Program-made: the position numbers and the translations under genes
Notes under the pieces: model-generated
Database searches by the model: none
Seen by the model: the letters and a program-made list of their open reading frames with translations, nothing else
What the model was told of the DNA's origin: nothing
NCBI GenBank assembly: GCA_050486405.1
Contig: JBJHDF010000034.1
Span: forward strand, 1 to 32,099
Reading direction: 5' to 3'
DNA: 32,099 bases
Source of the DNA: JBJHDF01 sp050486405
GTDB lineage: Bacteria > Pseudomonadota > Gammaproteobacteria > Pseudomonadales > Cellvibrionaceae
Shown: positions 14,849 through 23,596 of the stretch, piece after piece
How positions within the stretch are numbered: position 1 is the first letter of the stretch
Layout of the letters: each line of letters begins with the position of its first letter

Positions 14849-16897
14849 ATGAATAAGAAGATATTGTGGCTGCTGCTGTTATGGCCGCTGGCTCCCGGTG
14901 TTGCCGCCGGTGTGATCGATACGCTGGTCGTCAGCGGTAGCGAAGCCGAGGCGGAAGAGCTCTCCGCTCCAGCTGGACTGCACCGGTTGGATGTGGGCCG
15001 CAAACAGCCCGGATTGCGCATTGACAGTGCGGAACTGTTGGAAGGTATTCCCGGTGTTCAGGCAGACAGCCGCTCCAACTATGCCCAGGATACCCGGCTG
15101 ACCCTGCGCGGCTTCGGTGCCCGTTCGGCATTCGGTGTTCGCGGCATCGATCTGCGCCTGGATGGTGTGCCGCTGGCTACCCCCGATGGCCAGGGTCAGG
15201 TGTCCAGTGTCATGCTGGACGAGGTTGCCTCGGTAGAAGTGTTGCGCGGTCCCCTGGCTGCCCTCTATGGCAACGGCGCCGGTGGTGTGGTGGCGCTGCA
15301 GACCCGGGCGCCGGAGGACAACCGATTGGTGGCGCGCCACCTGGGGGGCGACAACGTGAGTCGGCGCTACGCACTGAACGGTCAGTGGCGTGTCGGTGGT
15401 TTTGGTGCCCGGGTGCAATCCTCCCAGTTCAGTACCAATGGCAGTCGCCCTCACTCCAGTGCCGAGCGCAACCACGTGGGCGCCCAGCTGTATTTCATAG
15501 CCGACAACGGTTTGCAGACCACCCTGCGTCTGGACACCAGCCGCGACCCTCTGCTCCAGGACCCCCTGGGTTTGACTCTCGAACAGTGGCTGGAAGACCC
15601 CGCCCAAGTGAACCCCGCCACGGAAACCTTCGATACCCGCAAGCGGGTATCCCATCGCCAGGCGTCCCTCGGCCTGCGTCAGGATACTGGCCCCGGCCGC
15701 TGGCGAACGGCAGCCTGGGCCGGGCGCCGCCAGGTGCAGCAGTGGCTGGCGTTTCCCGGCGACGCCATCACTGCCTCCGGTGGCGTGGTGGACCTGGAGC
15801 GCAGTTTTGCCGGGTTCAACGGCAGCTACAGCCATGACCTGTTGCTCTGGCAACAACCGCTCACTGCCACCCTGGGTGCTGAACTGACGGAAATGCGCGA
15901 TGAACGTCTGGGCTATGTCAACGACTTCGGCGAAAGTGGCGACCTGCGCCGTGACGAAACCGGTCGTGTACAGGGGCAGGATATCTACAGCCTCGTCGAG
16001 TGGCGCCCCGGCGCACGCTGGCGTCTGTTGGGCGGCGCCCGCTATAGCCAGTTGGATTTTCGCGTCGCAGATCGTTTTATCGTGCCGGCCACCGACGAAC
16101 ACCCGGGCAACCCGGACGACAGCGGTAGTCGCGATTACGGCCACTGGTCCGCGGCTCTGGGCGGCAACTACCGGCTCAGCGAGGACTGGATGCTGTTTGC
16201 TGCCCTGGGGCGTGGTTTTGAAACGCCGACCCTGACGGAAATGGCCTATCGCCGCGAGGGCACCGGCCTGAACACGGACCTGGATGCGGCCCGCAACCGT
16301 CAGGGCGAAGTGGGAGTGCGCTGGGGGCGCTCCCAGGGCAGCCACCTGGAGTTGAGTCTGTTCGAGATCAGCAGTCGCCGTGAAATCGTTGTGGACAGCT
16401 CCCAAGGGGGGCGCACCACCTTCCGCAACGCCGCCGCCACCGAGCGCCAGGGTGTGGAGTTCAGCGGTCAGTTGCTACTGGAATACGGTTGGCTGGCGCG
16501 TTTCAGCGCCAGCTATCTGGATGCCCGCTATTCCGGAGGTGAATGGCAGGGTAACCGTCTGCCGGGCATTGCCCGCACCCAGTTGTACGGCCAGGTGGAC
16601 TGGCAGCCCTGGTACACACCGCTGTTGACCCTGTCCATGGTTGCCCGGCATCGGGACGCCGTGGCCACCGCCGACAACAACGAAATATTTGCCCCGCGCG
16701 CCACCACTGCTGATCTGGCCTTGAGCAGCGAGTTTGATACGGGACCCTGGGAGGTTCAGCTGTGGGGTAAACTGGGCAACATCACCGACCGCCGGTACGT
16801 GGGGTCGGTGATCGTCAATCAGGCCAATGACCGGGCTTTCGAACCGGCGCCAGGCAGGCACTGGAGTCTGGGTCTGGAGTTGGCCTATCCGTGGTAG
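14849..16897 (+). CDS. TonB-dependent outer-membrane receptor, YncD/PqqU-like
   Basis: The 682-residue product starts at the ATG at 14849, preceded by GGAGAGG. A signal peptide (MNKKILWLLLLWPLAPGVAA) is followed by a TonB-box-like DTLVVSG. The plug domain contains RLTLRGFGARSAFGVRG, DGVPLATPDGQGQVS, and VEVLRGPLAALYGNGAGGV. This precise pattern (RGFGARS, DGIP..PDGQGQ, EVLRGP..ALYGN..GGV) is that of E. coli YncD, now PqqU, the receptor for the cofactor PQQ; other receptors share parts of it. The remainder is a 22-strand barrel ending SLGLELAYPW, with a terminal aromatic as usual. Import of PQQ is an inference from resemblance; an iron chelate is the alternative, especially as a Fur-like sequence lies just after the gene. 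Confidence 0.88.
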   Translation: MNKKILWLLLLWPLAPGVAAGVIDTLVVSGSEAEAEELSAPAGLHRLDVGRKQPGLRIDSAELLEGIPGVQADSRSNYAQDTRLTLRGFGARSAFGVRGIDLRLDGVPLATPDGQGQVSSVMLDEVASVEVLRGPLAALYGNGAGGVVALQTRAPEDNRLVARHLGGDNVSRRYALNGQWRVGGFGARVQSSQFSTNGSRPHSSAERNHVGAQLYFIADNGLQTTLRLDTSRDPLLQDPLGLTLEQWLEDPAQVNPATETFDTRKRVSHRQASLGLRQDTGPGRWRTAAWAGRRQVQQWLAFPGDAITASGGVVDLERSFAGFNGSYSHDLLLWQQPLTATLGAELTEMRDERLGYVNDFGESGDLRRDETGRVQGQDIYSLVEWRPGARWRLLGGARYSQLDFRVADRFIVPATDEHPGNPDDSGSRDYGHWSAALGGNYRLSEDWMLFAALGRGFETPTLTEMAYRREGTGLNTDLDAARNRQGEVGVRWGRSQGSHLELSLFEISSRREIVVDSSQGGRTTFRNAAATERQGVEFSGQLLLEYGWLARFSASYLDARYSGGEWQGNRLPGIARTQLYGQVDWQPWYTPLLTLSMVARHRDAVATADNNEIFAPRATTADLALSSEFDTGPWEVQLWGKLGNITDRRYVGSVIVNQANDRAFEPAPGRHWSLGLELAYPW

Positions 16898-16906
16898 ACT
16901 GAGGTA

Positions 16907-16925
16907 GAGAATGATAATTCAGATT
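16907..16925 (+). promoter_or_regulatory. Weak Fur-box-like sequence
   Basis: GAGAATGATAAT matches 11 of the first 12 bases of the Fur consensus GATAATGATAAT, but the second half does not match. It lies between the TonB receptor stop and pbpG, which is not where a Fur site for the receptor itself would be expected. Confidence 0.2.
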
Positions 16926-17114
16926 TCGGACTTCGGTTATGGGAGCCAGGCCCGGGCTCGAGCGGAGCGGTTAAACAGCGGGACACGCCGCAAACCCTTC
17001 CCTGGGGACTCGAGCACAGCATTGCGGCAACCGCTCCTGCGTTGCCCTACCTCCTGCGTCCATGCAGTCGCCCTGCTGAGCACGGTCCCGGAAAGATATA
17101 CCCGGCCCTGGCTT

Positions 17115-18053
17115 GTGCCACCCGGAAAACGTCGAACTCCGAAGTCTGAGCTTGTAAAAATTGTAGTTACGCTGTTGGCTGGATTTGTGTTTTGTTTTGC
17201 CAACGCGGCCGAGCGCGATCCGCAGCGTCTGGAGGTGGCGTCCATCAGCGCTCTGGTGGCGCCGCTGGGAGCCACCGAGCCCCTGTACGGCAAGCGCGAT
17301 GACTGGGTGCTGCCCATTGCCTCCATCACCAAGCTGATGACCGCCCTGGTGGTGCTGGATGACAACCAGCCTCTGGACACCTGGTTGCCCATCGAAGAGC
17401 GCGCCTACACGGCGCCGGCCAACAGCTACTCGCGCCTGCGCATCGGCTCCCAGGCCACCCGCCGCCAGTTGCTGCACCTGGCATTGATGTCGTCGGAAAA
17501 TCGCGCGGCCTATCTGCTGGCCCGCCACCATCCCGAAGGCTACGACGCCTTTATTGAGGCCATGAACCGCAAGGCGCGGGAACTGGGCATGAACCAGACC
17601 CGCTTTGTCGATTCCACAGGGCTGTCCGGCGACAACGTGTCCACCGCCCGGGATCTGCTGCGTCTGGTCAACGCCGCCCACGAACAGCCGTTGATCCGCG
17701 AACTGTCCGTCAGCCCCGGGCAGTGGATGCAGTTTCGCGGCCCGGCCTACGGTCTGCAGTACGGCAACACCAACCCGTTGGTGCGCAGCGCGCGCTGGGA
17801 CCTGAGCCTGAGCAAGACCGGCTATCTGTCGGTGGCCGGGCGCTGCCTGGTGATGGTGGCGGAAGTGGCCGGCGAACCCATGGTCATGGTGATGCTGGAC
17901 TCCTTCGGCACCCGCACGCCCCTGGGCGATGCCGGGCGCATGCGCCGCTGGCTGGAAAGCGGCGACGGCGGCCGGGTGGCGGACGCGGCCCGCACCTATG
18001 AGCGGGAGAAGGTGTCCCAACTGCAAGGCGAGAGCCTGTCCCTGGCCCAGTAG
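17115..18053 (+). CDS. pbpG: D-alanyl-D-alanine endopeptidase (PBP7 family)
   Basis: This periplasmic enzyme cleaves D-Ala-meso-DAP cross-links in peptidoglycan. With the GTG at 17115 as start the product is 312 residues with a signal peptide (basic MPPGKRRTPKSELVK, then IVVTLLAGFVFCFANAA). The penicillin-binding motifs are complete: SITK (70-73) with nucleophile S70, SEN (127-129) and KTG (234-236). Length fits PBP7/8 (about 310). The frame is open back to an ATG at 16911 with a fair GAGG site, but that would put 68 unlikely residues before the signal peptide; the start is therefore uncertain. It stands between the TonB receptor and hrpB, all in one direction but with gaps that suggest separate units. 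Confidence 0.9.
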   Translation: MPPGKRRTPKSELVKIVVTLLAGFVFCFANAAERDPQRLEVASISALVAPLGATEPLYGKRDDWVLPIASITKLMTALVVLDDNQPLDTWLPIEERAYTAPANSYSRLRIGSQATRRQLLHLALMSSENRAAYLLARHHPEGYDAFIEAMNRKARELGMNQTRFVDSTGLSGDNVSTARDLLRLVNAAHEQPLIRELSVSPGQWMQFRGPAYGLQYGNTNPLVRSARWDLSLSKTGYLSVAGRCLVMVAEVAGEPMVMVMLDSFGTRTPLGDAGRMRRWLESGDGGRVADAARTYEREKVSQLQGESLSLAQ

Positions 18054-18114
18054 CTATAGGAGAGAGGACAGTTGCGGGCTGTGCCTTGCCGGGTAAGGCG
18101 AATAGAATAATCCC

Positions 18115-20544
18115 ATGACTCCCCCCGACCCCCAAACCAGCGACTGGTTGGCCGGCCTGCCCCTGAGCGCCAGCCGGGATGAGTTTGTCCGGGCGCTGCG
18201 CGGCGGCTCCCTGTTGCTGGAGGCCGAGCCCGGCGCCGGCAAGTCCACCCTGGCGCCACTGTGGGCGCTGGAAGCGGCGGCTGCGGAGCAACAGGTCTGG
18301 CTGGTACAGCCCCGCGTTCTGGCGGCCCGGGCTCTGGCCCGGCGCCTGGCGGCGCTGCGCGGCGAGCCGCTGGGCCGCAGCGTAGGGCTGCAGGTGCCCT
18401 TCGAACGTGTCGGCGGCGAGGCCACCCGCCTGTGGCTGATGACCCCGGGCATACTGTTGCAGCGGTTACTGGCGGACCCGGAGTTGACCGGCGTGGGGGT
18501 GGTGATGCTGGACGAGATCCACGAGCGGGCCGTGGATCAGGACACCGCCTGGGCCTGGTTGCAGGAGGCGCAGGTGTTGCGCGAGGATCTGGCACTGGTG
18601 CTAATGTCCGCCACCCCGGACCCGGCCCTGCAGCGGCAGGTGGGGCAGCGCCTCCACGCGCCCGGACGCTGCTTTCCGGTAACGCTGGAACACCAGCCGC
18701 CCCGGGCGGATGAGCCACTGGCCGAGCAGGTGTGCCGGGCGCTGGCCGCCTGTGATTGGCAGCAGCGCACGGTGCTGGTGTTTCTGCCCGGCTGGCGCGA
18801 TATCGAGCAGACGGCCGCCCAGGTGACGCAACGCTGGCCCGGGCGGCCGGTGTACCGGTTGCACAGCCGGGTGGATGACGCCGAGCAGGCCCGGGCGCTG
18901 GACCCAGCCCAGGGGAGGCGCCTGATTCTGGCCACCAATATTGCCGAAACCTCCCTCACCATCCCCGACGTCACCCTGGTGATCGACTCCGGCTGGCAGC
19001 GGCGGCCGGACTACGAGCAGGGCACCGGCATCGCCCGCCTGAAAACCCGGCGCATCAGCCGCGCCAGCGCCGAGCAACGCCGGGGCAGGGCGGGCCGGGT
19101 GCAGGCAGGCCACTGCGTGCGGCTCTGGCCCGAAAGCGAACACCTGGCGCCGGCGGATCTGCCGGAAATTCGCGCCACCGACTGTCTGCCCCTGGCCCTG
19201 CGTCTGGCGCACTGGGGTACCCCGGTGGAGCAACTGGACTGGCTGGAAGCGCCGGGCAGTCTGGCCCTGAGCCAGGCCCGGGCGCGACTGCAGCAATGGG
19301 GCCAACTGGATGAGGCGGAGCGCATCACGGCGGCGGGGCGCCTGGTGGCGGCGCTGGGCACCCACCCCCGGGTGGCGGCCCTGTTGCAGGGTCAGCGGCC
19401 CCTGCCGGAGCAGACCCTGTTGTTGGCCCTGGCGTTGCACTTTGACTTGAGTGCCGACGACGATATGGACGCCTGGCTGGCGGCGGCGCGCCGCCAATGG
19501 CGCTCCCATCCCCATTGGCGGCAGCAGGCCGAGCGCTGGTTGCGGGTGCTGGATACCCGCCTGTCGCCCGAGGACGCCGATCGACAGGCGCTGGCGCTGG
19601 CCCTGAGCGACCGCATCGGCTGCCGTCAGCCGTCCGGCCGCTACCGCCTCAACAGCGGTATCAGCGTACTGCCCGGTCGGGCGCTGGACAGCCCCTGGGC
19701 GGTGTTTCCATTGATTGTGCCTCGGAGTAGGGGCCACAGCGGGCCGGCCCTGGCGCTGGAACCGGACCTGGCGACCCGGCGCCGGCTGAGCAGTGTCAAC
19801 GAGACGCTGGAGCGGCGGCGCGACGGCTGGGGGCTGCGCCGCCAGTGGCTGCTGGGGGGTGCCCTGGTGGATGAGCAATGGCAGCCGCTGGCGCCGCAGG
19901 AACTGCCCCAGCGGCTGGTGGCCCATGTGGCCGAACTGGCAGGGCAGCAGGGGCTGGACGCGCTGCATTGGGACGCGATTGCCCGCAGGCTACTGGCGCG
20001 CGCCCGGTTGGCGGCGCGGCGGGAACTGCTGGCGCTGCCGGATCTGTCCGAGGCGGCGCTGTTGCGCTCGCTGCCGCAGTGGCTGGGGCCGTTTCTCGAT
20101 CAGGGCAGCGCGCTGGAACGGTTGCCCTGGCTGCAGGCACTGAGGTTTCACCTGGGGCACGACGTCTGTGCGGCTCTGGAGCGTTGGTTGCCGGAGCGTC
20201 TGACACTGCCCAGCGGGCGCGTGGTAGCGGTGCAGTACCCGGTGGCAAGGGGTGGTGAGGGGGACGAACCAGTGGTGTCAGGCAAGCTACAGGAGTTTTT
20301 CGGCTGCGCCCGGTTGCTGCTGGCTGACGGTCGGGTGCCGCTGCGCATTCACCTGGTGTCACCCAACGGCAGTCCCCTGGCCATCACTGCCGATCTGGCG
20401 TCCTTCTGGCAACACGGCTACCCGGAGGTACGCAAGCAGATGCGCGGCCGCTACCCGCGTCACCCCTGGCCGGAGGATCCCATGGCCCATCCGGCCACAG
20501 CGCTTACGCAGAAAGCATTGGCCCGCAAAGCGTCGGACTCTTAA
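18115..20544 (+). CDS. hrpB: ATP-dependent helicase HrpB (DEAH box)
   Basis: The 809-residue product is the usual length for HrpB, a DEAH/RHA-type superfamily 2 helicase-like protein. Motifs: Walker A GAGKST (40-45), PRVLAARALARRLA (Ia), LDEIHER with D133-E-I-H136 (II), MSATPD (III), VFLPGWRDIEQ, TNIAETSLTIPDVTLVIDSG (V) and RRGRAGRVQAGHCVRLW (VI). The C-terminal half carries the HrpB-specific region ending YPEVRKQMRGRYPRHPWPEDP. Its role is not settled; HrpA is the better-known relative acting in RNA processing. Its stop is five bases from the stop of the convergent response regulator. Confidence 0.96.
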   Translation: MTPPDPQTSDWLAGLPLSASRDEFVRALRGGSLLLEAEPGAGKSTLAPLWALEAAAAEQQVWLVQPRVLAARALARRLAALRGEPLGRSVGLQVPFERVGGEATRLWLMTPGILLQRLLADPELTGVGVVMLDEIHERAVDQDTAWAWLQEAQVLREDLALVLMSATPDPALQRQVGQRLHAPGRCFPVTLEHQPPRADEPLAEQVCRALAACDWQQRTVLVFLPGWRDIEQTAAQVTQRWPGRPVYRLHSRVDDAEQARALDPAQGRRLILATNIAETSLTIPDVTLVIDSGWQRRPDYEQGTGIARLKTRRISRASAEQRRGRAGRVQAGHCVRLWPESEHLAPADLPEIRATDCLPLALRLAHWGTPVEQLDWLEAPGSLALSQARARLQQWGQLDEAERITAAGRLVAALGTHPRVAALLQGQRPLPEQTLLLALALHFDLSADDDMDAWLAAARRQWRSHPHWRQQAERWLRVLDTRLSPEDADRQALALALSDRIGCRQPSGRYRLNSGISVLPGRALDSPWAVFPLIVPRSRGHSGPALALEPDLATRRRLSSVNETLERRRDGWGLRRQWLLGGALVDEQWQPLAPQELPQRLVAHVAELAGQQGLDALHWDAIARRLLARARLAARRELLALPDLSEAALLRSLPQWLGPFLDQGSALERLPWLQALRFHLGHDVCAALERWLPERLTLPSGRVVAVQYPVARGGEGDEPVVSGKLQEFFGCARLLLADGRVPLRIHLVSPNGSPLAITADLASFWQHGYPEVRKQMRGRYPRHPWPEDPMAHPATALTQKALARKASDS

Positions 20545-20549
20545 CCCGG

Positions 20550-20981
20550 TCAGGAAGTGGCGGGCACATTGGTTTCCAGCCAGTAGCGGGTAACCAGTTG
20601 CAACTGCTCGGCAAAGTCGCCAAAGTCCACTGGCTTGCGCAGGTAGCTGTTGGCGCCGAGGCGGTAGCAACTGCCGATGTCCACCTGCTCGTTGGAGTTG
20701 CTCAGCATCACCGTGGGGGTGTGGCGGTAGCTGGACCACTGGCGCAGGCGTTCCAGCAGCGCCAGGCCGGTGATGCCGGGCAGGGAAATGTCCAGCAGAA
20801 TCAGTGCCGGTTTGATGTCCTTGTGGTCTTCGACTTCCGCCAGAAAATCCAGCGCTTCCTCGCCGCTACGGGCGATCTGTAACTGATAGTTGCCATTCAA
20901 GCGTGCGAAGCCCAACTGCGCCAGCTCGATTTCGTCGGGGTTATCCTCAACCAGCAGGATGGTGGCCTTGTGCATCTCCAT
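20550..20981 (-). CDS. Stand-alone response regulator, CheY/Rcp1-like receiver
   Basis: The 143-residue product is a single receiver domain: acidic pocket EDNPDE (12-17), phosphoacceptor D64 in LILLDISLPG, S94 in VMLSNS and K116 in YLRKPVDF. The DNP..E/LILLD.SLP..G pattern is that of the Rcp1-like receivers that partner phytochrome-type histidine kinases. No output domain is present, so it acts through protein contact or as a phosphorelay step. Its start codon lies inside the end of the sensor kinase gene (35-base overlap), implying coupled translation and a cognate pair. A second ATG at 20975 is also possible. Confidence 0.93.
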   Translation of the reverse strand: MEMHKATILLVEDNPDEIELAQLGFARLNGNYQLQIARSGEEALDFLAEVEDHKDIKPALILLDISLPGITGLALLERLRQWSSYRHTPTVMLSNSNEQVDIGSCYRLGANSYLRKPVDFGDFAEQLQLVTRYWLETNVPATS

Positions 20982-22509
20982 GGTTCCCTGTCCAAAGCGA
21001 AAAATAAAAGGTCGCGCCTTTTCCGGGCTCGGCTTCGGCCCGAATACTGCCGCCGTGTCGGGCTATGATACGCTGAACCGTGGCCAGCCCGATGCCTACT
21101 CCGTCAAACTCTTCCGGCTTGTGCAGGCGATTGAACGGAGCGAACAGGCGATCGGCGTACTGCATATCAAAACCCACACCATTGTCACCCAGGTAATACT
21201 CGACGCCATCTTGCGTGTTTTTCGCGCCGAATTCAATCACCGCTTCCGGTAGGTCGCGGGTGTACTTCCAGGCGTTCTCCAGCAGGTTGGTGAGCAGCAT
21301 CTCAAAGAAACGCCGGTCCACCCGGGCGGTTACCCCCGGCTGCAGTTGCAGATGGGCGTTGCGTGCCGGATCCCGCTCCCTGAGCTTGGCGAAAATAGCC
21401 TCGACCATGGTGGACAGATTGCACTCCTCCAGTTGCATGCTCCCCTGGGTCGCCCGGGACAGGCGCAGGAAGCTGTCGATCATCTCGCCCATCTCCCGGG
21501 TGCCGGCCTCAATGCGGTTCAAGTAGTGTTGGCCCTTGTCGTCGACACTGCCGCCGTAGTGTTCAGCCAGTATCCGGCGAAAGCCCTCTATTCGGCGCAA
21601 CGGCGCGCGCAGATCGTGGGACACCGAGTAGCAGAAACTGTTCAGTTCACTGTTGGCCGCTGTCAACTGGGCTGTGCGTTGCTGCACCCGATCCTCCAGT
21701 ACGGTGTTCAGGTGACGGACTTCCGCCTCGGCCCGGCGCCGGGCGATGTTGTCTTCGATCAGCGCGTTGTTGGCCTCGTGCATCTTCTGGTAGGCCTGAC
21801 GCAATTTTTCGCACATGTTGTTGAAGGCGTTGACCAGGTGGTCTAACTCGTCCGGGCGGTGCGGTGCGGGTCGCTCCAACTCCACCACTCCAGTGGGTCG
21901 CTCAAGATCGTAGCTGCTGACAAAACGGGAAAGTTGAAACAAGTGCCGCGTGATCAGGTAGTGGACGATGAACAGTATGAACAACGAGACCAGAAATGTT
22001 TTGACACCCTGGCTGAACAGGATCACCACGGCCTTGTCCCACAGGCGCCGGTAGACCTCGCTCAGAGATGCCTGAACCTTCAGGCTGCCGATCACAGTCT
22101 CACCTTCGTCACCGCGGTAGCGCAGGGCATAGTCCCGTACCAGTACCTGATCTTCATTGAGTGCGCCGTGCAAAATGTGCAGTGGAAAAGCGACGTTCTC
22201 GGAGGCCTCTCTGAGTTCCACAGCGGTGATGTCGGGCAGTTGCAGTATGCCGTTCAGTTGCAGCTCCAGCAGATCGATATCCAGGTTCCAGAGGCTGGCG
22301 CTGAGGCTGTCCAGGTACCCCCGATCAATTTCGTCCAGCCGGGTCTTGATGGCGCCGACATCCCTCTGGTAGTCGATGTACAGCTGTACACAGGTGGCAA
22401 CCAGAGTGGCGCAGGAACTGAAAACCAGTATGTAGATCAACAGGCGCCGGCCAATTCCCCTTTGTCTGGCGACCTCGGACAGGATCGCCAGGGTTCCCTT
22501 GGTATTCAT
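20947..22509 (-). CDS. Membrane sensor histidine kinase
   Basis: The 520-residue product has transmembrane segments at about 22-45 and 165-188 that enclose a periplasmic sensor of about 120 residues. A HAMP-like linker follows (about 189-245), then a coiled coil (about 246-290), the phosphoacceptor box SVSHDLRAPLRRIEGF with H298, and the ATPase domain: NLLENAWKYT (N box), GDNGVGFDM (G1) and GVGIGLATV (G2). The kinase core is of the phytochrome-like class, consistent with the Rcp1-like regulator next door. The gene starts two bases after the stop of a periplasmic solute-binding protein, so the binding protein may present a ligand to the sensor. The signal is unknown; divergent genes for a possible signal synthase suggest a small endogenous molecule. 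Confidence 0.93.
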   Translation of the reverse strand: MNTKGTLAILSEVARQRGIGRRLLIYILVFSSCATLVATCVQLYIDYQRDVGAIKTRLDEIDRGYLDSLSASLWNLDIDLLELQLNGILQLPDITAVELREASENVAFPLHILHGALNEDQVLVRDYALRYRGDEGETVIGSLKVQASLSEVYRRLWDKAVVILFSQGVKTFLVSLFILFIVHYLITRHLFQLSRFVSSYDLERPTGVVELERPAPHRPDELDHLVNAFNNMCEKLRQAYQKMHEANNALIEDNIARRRAEAEVRHLNTVLEDRVQQRTAQLTAANSELNSFCYSVSHDLRAPLRRIEGFRRILAEHYGGSVDDKGQHYLNRIEAGTREMGEMIDSFLRLSRATQGSMQLEECNLSTMVEAIFAKLRERDPARNAHLQLQPGVTARVDRRFFEMLLTNLLENAWKYTRDLPEAVIEFGAKNTQDGVEYYLGDNGVGFDMQYADRLFAPFNRLHKPEEFDGVGIGLATVQRIIARHGGSIRAEAEPGKGATFYFSLWTGNHGDAQGHHPAG

Positions 22510-22511
22510 GC

Positions 22512-23288
22512 TCAGAAGTTGTACTTCCTTTCAATGGCGGCCATGGTACCGTCTTCGCGCATGGCAACTATGGCACTGTTGATCTTGTCCATGACGTCCA
22601 GCCTCAGGGAGTTGTTGGAGCACTGGAAGATCAGCGGTACCTGCTCCAGTACCAGGGGAGTACCCAGATAATCCGACAGGCCCTCCTGCGCCGCCAGAAA
22701 CAATATGGTGGGTATGGCGCCGGCCACGGCGTCCACCCGTTCCCGGCTGATTTTGCGCAGGGCGATGGGGTAGTCGGTGTCGTACTCCTTGCGCAGGCGG
22801 GCGTCGGCATCGAACTGTGGGGTGATGGTGGAGCCGCGCAGCAGGGAGATGCGCAGATCGTAGAGATCGTCGTAGTCCTCCAGCGCAACCCTGTGGTGGG
22901 CAATAACGCCCATGGGATGATAGGACACCAGCTCACCGTGGGTAACGATCCGTTCGTCCCGTGGGATCAGGATCGTGCAATCCTGACTGCCGGCCTCCAA
23001 CTCCCGCTCGACCCGGGCGAAGGGCGTCAGGGTGATATCCACGGGCTGGCCGGTTCGCTTCGCTATTTCCTCGACAATGGTGATGAAGGCGCCTTCGGGT
23101 GCACCGCTCTGGCTGTTTACAGAGGCCCAGGGAGCCACCTCGATGGTGATTAACTTCAATGGCTCGTCAGCGGATTCGGCCGCTGAGTGCAACGGTAACA
23201 GTGCCGTCAGAAAGAAGGCGGCCAGCCAGGCCACTGGCCTTTTTCTGTCACGGATTCCCGGCGTTACAGTCAATTTCTTGTTGTTCAT
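22512..23288 (-). CDS. Periplasmic solute-binding protein, family 3 (amino-acid type)
   Basis: The 258-residue product has a signal peptide (AWLAAFFLTALLPLHSAA, cleavage near residue 37) and the fold of family 3 binding proteins: LKLITIEVAPWASVNSQSGAPEGAFITIVEEIAKRTG, LTPFARVERELEAGSQDCTIL, then PMGVIAHHR and MAAIERKYNF at the end. No transporter permease or ATPase adjoins it. Instead it is followed after two bases by the sensor kinase, so it is likely to be a ligand-sensing subunit and not an importer component. The ATG at 23288 has AAGG eight bases upstream. It heads the binding protein-kinase-regulator operon. Confidence 0.9.
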   Translation of the reverse strand: MNNKKLTVTPGIRDRKRPVAWLAAFFLTALLPLHSAAESADEPLKLITIEVAPWASVNSQSGAPEGAFITIVEEIAKRTGQPVDITLTPFARVERELEAGSQDCTILIPRDERIVTHGELVSYHPMGVIAHHRVALEDYDDLYDLRISLLRGSTITPQFDADARLRKEYDTDYPIALRKISRERVDAVAGAIPTILFLAAQEGLSDYLGTPLVLEQVPLIFQCSNNSLRLDVMDKINSAIVAMREDGTMAAIERKYNF

Positions 23289-23342
23289 AGCGGTTACCTT
23301 GTGTCAAAAAATAGCCATTCCCGCTGGACTTACAATTGAAGT

Positions 23343-23366
23343 GGCGCGCAAATCATTCTGCGCGCC
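23343..23366. promoter_or_regulatory. Inverted repeat GGCGCGCA-N8-TGCGCGCC, candidate operator
   Basis: Perfect 8-bp arms flank an 8-base AT-rich spacer, centred about 66 bases before the start of the solute-binding protein gene. There is no T tract on either side, so it is not a standard terminator. It could bind a dimeric regulator or form a leader hairpin. Confidence 0.5.
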
Positions 23367-23419
23367 TGTTCGGTGTCACTTATTTACCAGTCTAGACGTT
23401 TTTTTCGCGGAAACCTCGA

Positions 23420-23447
23420 TTGGGCCCAAAAATTGCGCGTGTATAGC
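23420..23447 (+). promoter_or_regulatory. Possible promoter for the AfsA-like/HAD operon
   Basis: TTGGGC (23420-23425) and TATAGC (23442-23447) are 16 bases apart. If used, the leader RNA would be about 230 bases and would contain both structured elements that follow. Match to consensus is only moderate. Confidence 0.3.
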
Positions 23448-23483
23448 TCGATATGCAGTCGCAGTGCCGGGCGTTCGCTGGCG

Positions 23484-23524
23484 GGGACTTGAAAGCCCCC
23501 TTCGGTCGAAGAGCTTCAGGTCCC
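23484..23524 (+). other. Long hairpin in the AfsA-like gene leader
   Basis: GGGACTTGAA (23484-23493) pairs with TTCAGGTCCC (23515-23524), ten pairs with one G-U on the plus strand. Inside it CTTC-GGTC-GAAG gives a second short stem. No T tract follows, so it is not a simple terminator. Confidence 0.5.
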
Positions 23525-23534
23525 ATCGGTGGAC

Positions 23535-23596
23535 TCTGCAACCCCGGATTTCGACGCCGCGCGTCGGCCTGCATAGCAGGGAGCCCAGGTTGCAGA
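23535..23596 (+). other. Nested inverted-repeat element, possible structured leader RNA
   Basis: TCTGCAACC (23535-23543) is perfectly complementary to GGTTGCAGA (23588-23596). The enclosed 44 bases contain two further stems, CGACG-N5-CGTCG and CTGC-ATA-GCAG, so the RNA could fold into a branched junction. It ends about 89 bases before the AfsA-like start codon. It matches no riboswitch class that I recognise. Confidence 0.45.

Noticed and set aside
14879..16405. Open frame of 508 codons opposite the TonB receptor
   Set aside because: Shadow frame without motifs; the receptor is well supported.
23484..23596. Known riboswitch (c-di-GMP, cobalamin, TPP, glycine) before the AfsA-like gene
   Set aside because: None of the conserved core sequences of these classes could be found; kept only as an unassigned structure.
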